From Candidatus Anaeroferrophillacea bacterium (GTDB taxonomy: Bacteria > Desulfobacterota > Anaeroferrophillalia > Anaeroferrophillales > Anaeroferrophillaceae), in the NCBI GenBank assembly GCA_016933675.1, contig JAFGAM010000075.1, forward strand, positions 1 through 64,000: 64,000 nt of DNA, written 5' to 3'. The translations under genes and the position numbers were made by a program. Every line of letters starts with the position of its first letter. Position 1 is the stretch's first letter. A model generated the notes under the pieces. The model searched no databases. It saw only the letters and a program-made list of their open reading frames with translations, and was not told the DNA's origin. Positions 56,833 through 64,000 of the stretch are shown here, piece after piece.

Positions 56833-56867
56833 GCGGCGGCAACGGATAATAACACCGTTCCCGCCGC
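56833..56867 (-). terminator. GC-rich hairpin downstream of carB
   Basis: GCGGCGGCAACGG / CCGTTCCCGCCGC, 12 of 13 paired, 9-nt AT-rich loop; no strong U-tract. Confidence 0.4.
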
Positions 56868-56901
56868 CCGGCACCATGCACCGCACAGAAAAAAGCGAGA
56901 T

Positions 56902-59900
56902 TCAGCCGATGTCGCCGTGGTAGGCCTGCAGGCTCCTGACTTCACCATGCCCCCGGCGGGTGGCGGCGATACCCTTGGCGGCGGCGACCGCGGCGGCGAT
57001 GGTGGTGATGTATGGCACCCGATACTGGATCGACGCCTTACGGATATAGGAATCGTCGATGGTACTCAGTTTGCCGCTGGGGGTGTTGACCACCAGGTTG
57101 ATTTCGCCGTTCTTGATATCATCGACGAGATTCGGCCGGCCCTCGTGGTGCTTGAGGACGGAAACCGATTCGATGCCGTGCCCGGCGAGAAATGCGGCGG
57201 TGCCGCTGGTCGCCCGGATGGCGAAACCCAGCTCGGCAAACCGCTGCGCGACCTCCAGCGCCCCTTCACGATCCCGCGGGGATACCGTGAGCAACAGGGT
57301 ACCCGTGAGCGGCAGGGTCTGGCCCGCGGCCTCCTGGGACTTGAAGAAGGCCAGCCCGGAGCTGTCGGCCAGCCCCAGCACCTCGCCGGTGGAACGCATC
57401 TCGGGACCCAACAGCGGATCCACTTCGGGAAACATGTTGAAGGGAAACACCGCCTCCTTGACGCCGAAATGAGCCACCGGCCGGCGTCGGAGACCCAGCT
57501 CCGAAATTTTCTTGCCGAGCATCACCTCGGTGGCGAGCCGCGCCATGGGGATATTGCAAACCTTGCTCACCAAAGGGACGGTACGGCTGGCACGGGGATT
57601 GGCTTCGAGGATATAGACCCGGTCGCCGGCAATGGCGTACTGGATGTTCATCAGCCCCACCACGCCCATCTCGATGGCAATGCGGCGGGTATACTCCTCA
57701 ATGGTCTCCACGTGACGCACGGGAATATTGACCGGGGGGATGACGCAGGCGGAATCGCCGGAGTGGACTCCGGCCAGCTCGATGTGCTCCATCACCGCGG
57801 GAACGAAGGCGTCCGTGCCGTCGGCGATGGCGTCAGCCTCGGCCTCGATGGCGTTTTCAAGGAACTGGTCGATAAGGATGGGACGTTCGGGACTCACGTC
57901 GACGGCCTTGGCGACGTATTCCCGCAACATCTCCTCGTCGTGCACCACCTCCATCGCCCGCCCGCCGAGAACATACGACGGCCGGACGATGAGCGGATAA
58001 CCCAGACGCCCGGCGATCGCCAGGGCCTCGTCAAGATTGCCGGCCATGCCCGCCTCGGGCTGCGGAATACCGAGCCGCTTCATGATCCCGTTGAACCGGT
58101 CACGGTCCTCGGCGGCATCGATGGTCGCCGGCGAGGTACCGAGTATCCTGACCCCCGCGGCATCCAGCTCGGCGGCGATATTGAGCGGTGTCTGACCACC
58201 GAATTGGCACACCACCCCTTCGGGCTGTTCCTTCTCGTAGATCGCTAAAACATCCTCCACCGTCAGGGGCTCGAAGTAGAGCTTGTCGGAGGTATCGTAA
58301 TCAGTGGAAACGGTTTCCGGGTTGCAGTTGACCATGATGGTCTCATACCCCATCTCCCTGAGGGCGAAGGCGGCATGAACGCAGCAGTAATCGAACTCGA
58401 TCCCCTGGCCGATGCGGTTGGGACCGCCGCCCAGCACCATAATTTTGGGCCGGTCGCTCACCGCCACCCGGTCCGGGGCGTTGTAGGTGGAATAATAATA
58501 GGCGGCGTTTTCCACCCCGCTCACCGGCACCGGCTCCCAGGCCTCGGCAAGGCCCAGTTCCAGGCGCCGGGCACGGACTTTGGTCTCGGAAATAGCGAGG
58601 ATCTGCGCCAGGTAGCGATCGGCGAAGCCGTCCTTTTTGGCCGCCGTCAGCAGGTCGTCGGGAGGCAGTTCGCCGCGATGCTCCAGCAGCCGCTGTTCAA
58701 GCTCTACCAGCTCGCGCATCTGCTCAAGAAACCAGGGCTTGATGTGGGTCAGGCGATAGAGGTCGCCCACCGCCGCCCCCCGGCGCAGCGCTTCGTAGAG
58801 CAGAAACTGCCGCTCGCTGGTGGGCTCGTGCAGCCGGAGCAGCAGCTCATCAAGGGTCAGGCGGTTAAAATCCTTTGCAAAGCCAAGCCCGTAGCGACCG
58901 TTCTCGAGCGAGCGGATGGCCTTGAGAAAGGCCTCCTTATAGGTCTTGCCGATGCTCATCACCTCGCCGACAGCGCGCATCTGGGTGCCGAGACGGTCTT
59001 CTACCCCCTTGAATTTCTCGAAGGCCCAGCGGGCGAACTTGACCACCACATAGTCGCCCGAAGGGGTGTAGCGCTCCAGGGTACCGTCGCGCCAGTAGGG
59101 AATCTCGTCGAGGGACAGGCCGCAGGCCAGAAGCGACGAGACGAAAGCAATGGGGAAGCCGGTGGCCTTGGAGGCCAGGGCCGACGAGCGCGAGGTCCGG
59201 GGGTTGATCTCGATCACCACCACCCGGCCGGTGGCGGGATCGTGGGCAAACTGGACATTGGTGCCGCCAATCACCTCGATGGCATCGACGATATCGTAGG
59301 AATACCGCTGGAGCCGCTCCTGCAGCTCGGCAGCGATGGTGAGCATCGGCGCGGTGCAGAAAGAGTCGCCGGTGTGGACCCCCATGGCGTCGACGTTCTC
59401 GATGAAACAGACGGTGATCTTCTGCCCCCTGGCGTCCCGCACCACCTCCAGTTCCAGTTCCTCCCAACCGAGAACCGACTCCTCGATGAGGATCTGGCTC
59501 ACCGGACTGACGCTCAGCCCGCGCCGGGCGATGGTACGGAACTCTTCGATATTGTAGGCGAAGCCCCCACCGGTTCCGCCCATGGTATAGGCCGGACGGA
59601 TGACTACCGGCAGGCCGATATCACCGACGATCTCCTCGGCCGCGGCAAGAGTACCGGCGATGGCGCTGCGCGGCACCTCAATGCCGAGCCGGGCCATGGT
59701 GTTCTTGAACTCCTGCCGGTCCTCACCGCGCTCGATGGCATCGATGTTGACACCGATAACGGTAACACCGTATTTCTCCAGCACACCTTCACGCGCCAGG
59801 GCAAAGGAGAGATTGAGGCCGGTCTGGCCGCCGAGGTTGGGCAACAGAGCGTCGGGGCGTTCCTTGGCGATGATCTCGGTCAGGGTGGCGAGATTCAGCG

Positions 59901-60102
59901 GCTCGATGTAGGTCACATCGGCCATCGCCGGATCGGTCATGATGGTGGCCGGATTGGAATTGACCAGCACAATCTCGTAGCCCAGCTGTTTCAGCGCCTT
60001 GCAGGCCTGGGTGCCGGAATAGTCGAACTCGCACGCCTGGCCGATGACAATCGGCCCGGAGCCGATGATAAGAACCTTATTGATATCGTTTCGCTTGGGC
60101 AT
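56902..60102 (-). CDS. carB: Carbamoyl-phosphate synthase large subunit
   Basis: MPKRNDINKVLIIGSGPIVIGQACEFDYSGTQACKAL; second half KIMVLGGGPNRIGQGIEFDYCCVHAAFAL; C-terminal MGS domain. Confidence 0.97.
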   Translation of the reverse strand: MPKRNDINKVLIIGSGPIVIGQACEFDYSGTQACKALKQLGYEIVLVNSNPATIMTDPAMADVTYIEPLNLATLTEIIAKERPDALLPNLGGQTGLNLSFALAREGVLEKYGVTVIGVNIDAIERGEDRQEFKNTMARLGIEVPRSAIAGTLAAAEEIVGDIGLPVVIRPAYTMGGTGGGFAYNIEEFRTIARRGLSVSPVSQILIEESVLGWEELELEVVRDARGQKITVCFIENVDAMGVHTGDSFCTAPMLTIAAELQERLQRYSYDIVDAIEVIGGTNVQFAHDPATGRVVVIEINPRTSRSSALASKATGFPIAFVSSLLACGLSLDEIPYWRDGTLERYTPSGDYVVVKFARWAFEKFKGVEDRLGTQMRAVGEVMSIGKTYKEAFLKAIRSLENGRYGLGFAKDFNRLTLDELLLRLHEPTSERQFLLYEALRRGAAVGDLYRLTHIKPWFLEQMRELVELEQRLLEHRGELPPDDLLTAAKKDGFADRYLAQILAISETKVRARRLELGLAEAWEPVPVSGVENAAYYYSTYNAPDRVAVSDRPKIMVLGGGPNRIGQGIEFDYCCVHAAFALREMGYETIMVNCNPETVSTDYDTSDKLYFEPLTVEDVLAIYEKEQPEGVVCQFGGQTPLNIAAELDAAGVRILGTSPATIDAAEDRDRFNGIMKRLGIPQPEAGMAGNLDEALAIAGRLGYPLIVRPSYVLGGRAMEVVHDEEMLREYVAKAVDVSPERPILIDQFLENAIEAEADAIADGTDAFVPAVMEHIELAGVHSGDSACVIPPVNIPVRHVETIEEYTRRIAIEMGVVGLMNIQYAIAGDRVYILEANPRASRTVPLVSKVCNIPMARLATEVMLGKKISELGLRRRPVAHFGVKEAVFPFNMFPEVDPLLGPEMRSTGEVLGLADSSGLAFFKSQEAAGQTLPLTGTLLLTVSPRDREGALEVAQRFAELGFAIRATSGTAAFLAGHGIESVSVLKHHEGRPNLVDDIKNGEINLVVNTPSGKLSTIDDSYIRKASIQYRVPYITTIAAAVAAAKGIAATRRGHGEVRSLQAYHGDIG

Positions 60103-60382
60103 CTTTTTCTCCCTGAATCCCGTTTGGTTCCGCGGTATCGTTCCCCGCCTGCCTCCGGTATAAGCCCCGGTCGGCAACCGGCGGCAGCCAACCCGCCGGA
60201 ACGACCTTCCCGGGGGCACAAACGCCCAGGAGGATAATACAGCCGTCCGCCGGTGTCAACGGAATTAGCCCGGCGGAATCCGCCATGATTGCGCCGGAAA
60301 CATCAGCAGGTTAAACCGCGGCGCGAGGTACCGGAAGATATTTTCGGCCTGCGGGCGGTGGAAATTGTTTGCCGGATGACAA

Positions 60383-60467
60383 CAGGCAGGAGCAAGGGAC
60401 GAGATGCGAGGGGCAAGTGAAAGCACCGCCGTCTCGCCCCTGACCACTCGTCCCTCGCCCCTGCTGT
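60383..60467. repeat. Heptanucleotide array, locus 4: two inverted half-arrays of a GGGCGAG-type heptamer
   Basis: gagcaag/ggacgag/atgcgag/gggcaag (60390-60417) and ctcgccc/ctgacca/ctcgtcc/ctcgccc/ctgctgt (60433-60467); 17-bp arms 60387-60403 vs 60447-60463, 15/17. Confidence 0.75.
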
Positions 60468-60540
60468 CGGAGGTGTCGACCGGAAAGACAGGAACGGCAC
60501 AATTCCGGTATCCGGAACCAGGCGGTAAAAAACGAAGGAT

Positions 60541-60990
60541 TCAGGAATTGTCCAGACAGTCCCGGCACAGACCCCGGAACTCCATGTGGCAGGACTCCAC
60601 CATGCCCAGTTCCCGGTTGTCGGGCAGGGGTTCGGGGCGGTCGAGGTCATCGGGAAAAACATCTATCACCCGGCCGCATTCGCGGCAGATGAAATGGTAA
60701 TGAGGCGCAGTGCGGGCATCGTAACGGGTCCGGTCACCGAATAGCCGGGCCTGGGAAACGATACCGTGCCGTTCAAAGGTCGCCAGGGTGCGGTACACGG
60801 TATCGAGGGAGATATGCGGCAGCATGCAGCGCACCTGCCGGTAGACCTCCTCGATGGAGGGATGGTTTTCGCAGTGAAGCATCTGGCGATAGATCTCACG
60901 GCGCTGAGGGGTCTGCTTCAGTCCCGCCTCCCGGCACCTCCGGTCGAACCCGGCCATCATTTCTTCGGCATCATTCATGGACTGGCTCAC
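60541..60990 (-). CDS. Fur family transcriptional regulator (PerR/Fur-like)
   Basis: CREAGLKQTPQRREIYRQMLHCENHPSIEEVYRQV; LDTVYRTLATFERHGIV; HYHFICRECGRVIDV; CRDCLD. Confidence 0.92.
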   Translation of the reverse strand: MSQSMNDAEEMMAGFDRRCREAGLKQTPQRREIYRQMLHCENHPSIEEVYRQVRCMLPHISLDTVYRTLATFERHGIVSQARLFGDRTRYDARTAPHYHFICRECGRVIDVFPDDLDRPEPLPDNRELGMVESCHMEFRGLCRDCLDNS

Positions 60991-61098
60991 TGCCGCTCAC
61001 GCGGAAAAACACGGACGGCGCACGACAACCTCCGCGAGCGCGCTGCTCGCTGCCGTCCGCACGAAAAAAACGGCTACCTGAAGATCAAGCTTACATTG

Positions 61099-61128
61099 TT
61101 CATACCTATGACATAGCGGTTTCGTCAA
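61099..61128 (-). promoter_or_regulatory. Putative promoter for the fur-family gene: TTGACG-N18-TATGAA
   Basis: Minus-strand -35 at 61123-61128, -10 at 61099-61104, about 110 nt upstream of the start. Confidence 0.35.
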
Positions 61129-61309
61129 CCTTTTTCTGCAATTTGTCGCCGGTCTTTTTCCCACCCGACCGGCCTGCGACAGGCCACCGGAAAAGCGGCG
61201 AAACGGATGTCCCCCCGGATCAGCCGCCGTGGCACGTCTTGCCTCCGCCGGGCCCGGATCAGCCGCCGTGGCGGCAGTCGTCGTAACACGGTACCCGAAC
61301 GGCAACCGG

Positions 61310-64000
61310 TTAACGGTCGGCGATCAGTGCCTCAACCTCGTCGGGGGTAACCATCCGGTCGCGTACCCCGGCACGATATTGCAGCAGGTTCCACATCCAG
61401 AGGTTCTGCCGTTCGTTGACCTGGACGATCCGGTCGATGGTCTTTTTATCGCCGACAAACTGGCCCATGAGCTCGACGATATCGCGGAACTTCGCCGGCA
61501 GCACCTCACCGCCACGGCCCTTGCGCGGCCGCGGGTACAGTTCCCCGTGATCCGGGTTGGCGGAAATATCGATGATGGAATAGGGCTTGCGGACAAAAAC
61601 GGTCCACGCCCGGGCCTCCACCATCATCCGCGAAACCTCCATGGTGAGGTCGTCGGTGGGCAGTCCCTGACCGGTGGGACAGGGCGAGAAGAATTCCACC
61701 AGCGACGGCCCCTTGTAGGCGATGGCCTCCTTGAGGATCTTCATGGCATGCATCGGGTTGGCCAGCGACAGTCGGGCGACATATACCCCCGGAACCACCG
61801 TCGCCTGCAGGGCCAGTTCACGGTGGAAGTCCTCCTTGCCGTGCAGTTCCATGCCGTAGGGCGAGGTGGTGCGGCTGGAACCGTAGCGGCTGGCGCCGGA
61901 CTTCTGGAACCCGGTGTTCATGTAGGCTTCGTTGTTGTAGATAATCCAGGTAATGTCCTGGTTCTCACCGATGGCGAAATTGAGTCCCTGGTTGCCGATA
62001 TCGTAAAAAGCGCCGTCACCACCGAAAACCAGCACCTTGGTGAGCTTGTCGAGGTAGTAGTTGCGGAAAGCGCTGAAGAGCGAGATACGCACCCCCAGGG
62101 CAGCGGCACTGGCGGTGCCGAATCCGTAGTGGCCGGCCTGGTAGACCCGGGCGTTGTAGGGGTTGCCGAGACAGGATACCTCGGCGCAGCCGGTGGCATT
62201 GACGGCGTAGATATTGAAACCGTGGTCGATCATGTGCTGCAGACCGCGGCCGTGGTGCTTTTTCATCAGGGCGGGAATGGAGCGGTAGGTCTCATCAATG
62301 AAGCGCGGGTTCTGGCGTACCATCTCGGCGGCGGTAAATACCAGGTTCTCGATCATCCCCTCGCCACAGCCGGGACACAGTGTATGCCCACCGGGGAGAA
62401 ACTTCTGGCCGGAATAGCGCAGCATCATCTGCTGCAAAAGTTTACTTTCCTTGACGTAGGGAAACACCCGGTCGCTGCGGTCCGGTTCGCAGACCCCGGC
62501 GGGCGCAAAGCGATCGTCATGTTCCTTCACCTCCGCCTTGTCGACCATCACCAGGGCATCATTACGGCACACCGCGGCGCAGGCGCCGCAACCCTTGCAA
62601 TAATTCGGCAACACATTGATGTTGAGGAAGCTGTCGCGAAACGTGGCATCCCGGTAGCCGGTGAACCGGGTCAGATCGACCGGGCGGAACAGCTTCGCCA
62701 CATCCGGGGTGAGCTGCCGGTAATCGTCGTCATAGATGATGGTCACCCGCAACGCGTTATCCGGACAGCTGGCGACGCACAGCCCGCACATGATACAGTT
62801 TTGCGGGTTGAATACCGGCAACGCGGTACCGATCAGGCTGGCGTCGTTGCATTCGGCGGTACGGGCCGGAACGATGTTGTGGAACCGGTCCCAGGGGATC
62901 TCCTCGCCGCGCAGCATTGGTTCAAGCACATCATCGTTGAACCGCAAGGCATATTCCTCACCCAGAACACTGGGAAAGAGAATGGTCGCCTGCTCGTCCT
63001 CCTCGCGGTAGCCCCCGGCCACCGGAGTGAACCAGGATTCAGGTGCCGCCGGCGGCTTCTCCATCATCCCGCCATCGATCACGGTAGCCGCGGCGACCGC
63101 CGTTTTCCCCGTCGTCCCCTCCCCGGCCGCGGGATCTGCGGCGACTTCGGTGGCGGTGGCGGTGGCGGTACCGGCCGTTCGGGCCTCCACCAGGGTATAG
63201 GGAACATCGAGCAGCTCGAGGTTGACATCTATCATCCCGGGCTTTTTGCCGCCGAACTTGGTCTCCAGCTCATCCCGGAATGCCTGGCGAAAACTTTTTT
63301 CGGGCAGCAGCCAGTTGATCCGGTTGATCGCCCCGAGAATGGGGGTTCCCGGAAGATTGCGCTTCAGCTTCTCAAGCGCCGCATGGGTAGCATCCAGCAA
63401 CACCACCCGGAAGGCCGCCTGATCGAGGCACGCACGGATCTGCGGCGTGGTGGTTGCCGCCAGTTCGGCGAAGGTTTTCACCGTATTGACGATCACCTGG
63501 CCGCCGGGTTTGATGCCGCGGATGAAGGCCAGCAGGCTGTTGTCGCGCAGGTACTTGTCGTTGAAGATTGCCAGGGTCTCCATCCTGGTGACGTTGGAAC
63601 AGTTGCGGATCGGCCGATCGGCCACCCGGGCGTTCATCACCACCATGCCGCCCTTGCGGGAGGCGCCGTATTTGGCGCTGGTCTGGACATATCTGCCGGC
63701 CTTGGCAATGATCTTGGCAATGGTCTCCTGAGCCGTCTTGACCCCTTCAGCGCCGATGCCGACGAAGGTGATTCCCACCTCGCTTTCGCGGAAATCCTCC
63801 CGCACAACCGGCGCCAGGGTATCCGGCCCGGTAATGCCGCACTTGAAGGCGGTGCGCGGCCTTTTCGCCAGCATGTTCTCAATCACCGCGCAACAATCCT
63901 CGATACCGAAGTTCTGGTTGCCGAGACCGTAGGTACCGGCAAGGATATCCGGCAGCCGCCGCTTGCCGCCGCCGGCCCGGCTGAGCAGGTAAACCGCGTC
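61310..64000 (-). CDS. Single-chain 2-oxoacid:ferredoxin oxidoreductase (alpha C-term + gamma + 2x4Fe4S + beta), truncated by the window edge
   Basis: Frame stays open to 64000 (...DAVYLLSRAGGGKRRLPDILAGTYGLGNQNFGIEDCCAVIENML...); gamma ITFVGIGAEGVKTAQETIAKIIA; CIMCGLCVASCPDNAL, CKGCGACAAVCRNDAL; beta LCPGCGEGM, GDGAFYDIGNQGLNFAIGENQDITWIIYNNEAYMNTG. Confidence 0.9.
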   Translation of the reverse strand, partial: DAVYLLSRAGGGKRRLPDILAGTYGLGNQNFGIEDCCAVIENMLAKRPRTAFKCGITGPDTLAPVVREDFRESEVGITFVGIGAEGVKTAQETIAKIIAKAGRYVQTSAKYGASRKGGMVVMNARVADRPIRNCSNVTRMETLAIFNDKYLRDNSLLAFIRGIKPGGQVIVNTVKTFAELAATTTPQIRACLDQAAFRVVLLDATHAALEKLKRNLPGTPILGAINRINWLLPEKSFRQAFRDELETKFGGKKPGMIDVNLELLDVPYTLVEARTAGTATATATEVAADPAAGEGTTGKTAVAAATVIDGGMMEKPPAAPESWFTPVAGGYREEDEQATILFPSVLGEEYALRFNDDVLEPMLRGEEIPWDRFHNIVPARTAECNDASLIGTALPVFNPQNCIMCGLCVASCPDNALRVTIIYDDDYRQLTPDVAKLFRPVDLTRFTGYRDATFRDSFLNINVLPNYCKGCGACAAVCRNDALVMVDKAEVKEHDDRFAPAGVCEPDRSDRVFPYVKESKLLQQMMLRYSGQKFLPGGHTLCPGCGEGMIENLVFTAAEMVRQNPRFIDETYRSIPALMKKHHGRGLQHMIDHGFNIYAVNATGCAEVSCLGNPYNARVYQAGHYGFGTASAAALGVRISLFSAFRNYYLDKLTKVLVFGGDGAFYDIGNQGLNFAIGENQDITWIIYNNEAYMNTGFQKSGASRYGSSRTTSPYGMELHGKEDFHRELALQATVVPGVYVARLSLANPMHAMKILKEAIAYKGPSLVEFFSPCPTGQGLPTDDLTMEVSRMMVEARAWTVFVRKPYSIIDISANPDHGELYPRPRKGRGGEVLPAKFRDIVELMGQFVGDKKTIDRIVQVNERQNLWMWNLLQYRAGVRDRMVTPDEVEALIADR

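Noticed and set aside
58375-60237. 620-aa ORF on + strand
   Set aside because: Antisense shadow of carB; no recognisable domain.

Overview
This is a gene-dense, GC-rich chromosomal window from what looks like an anaerobic deltaproteobacterium (Desulfobacterota-like; inferred from gene content, no phylogeny run). I called about 55 protein-coding genes. I saw no rRNA, convincing tRNA or CRISPR array. Recognisable blocks: two PLP aminotransferases and homoserine dehydrogenase; an hfq / xerD-like / DHH-CBS-polyA-polymerase block; a MoxR + CoxE-like VWA pair; feoA plus a divergent FeoB; an MqnD-like protein and acyl-CoA dehydrogenase; an XRE-cupin regulator heading a complete branched-chain amino-acid ABC operon (livJHMGF); a run of small poorly characterised genes (NYN/DUF88, patatin, DUF4197, DUF296, chalcone-isomerase-like); lolB-like / trxB / pcm / rpoS-like / dxs; mutL-ispG-tlyA; a tightly overlapping sulfur-transfer cluster (UPF0280, NIL-ferredoxin, Rrf2, cysteine desulfurase, mnmA, mtaB); carB; a Fur-family regulator; and a large single-chain 2-oxoacid:ferredoxin oxidoreductase cut by the right edge. 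Most notable non-standard signals: (1) degenerate 7-bp-period arrays at four loci, each at or just past a gene 3' end; (2) a dispersed MITE-like intergenic repeat family (TGATGGCGKCGTAA modules), one copy of which is a 136-bp element with imperfect 14-bp TIRs that supplies the trmJ stop codon; (3) the UPF0280 + NIL-ferredoxin + desulfurase neighbourhood, suggesting protein-persulfide homocysteine synthesis; (4) a tandem substrate-binding-protein pseudogene with one nonsense and three frameshift lesions; (5) a frameshifted cupin overlapping the dxs 3' end; and (6) a candidate autoregulatory operator in front of the XRE-liv operon. All calls come from reading the sequence and the supplied ORF track; no database search was run.
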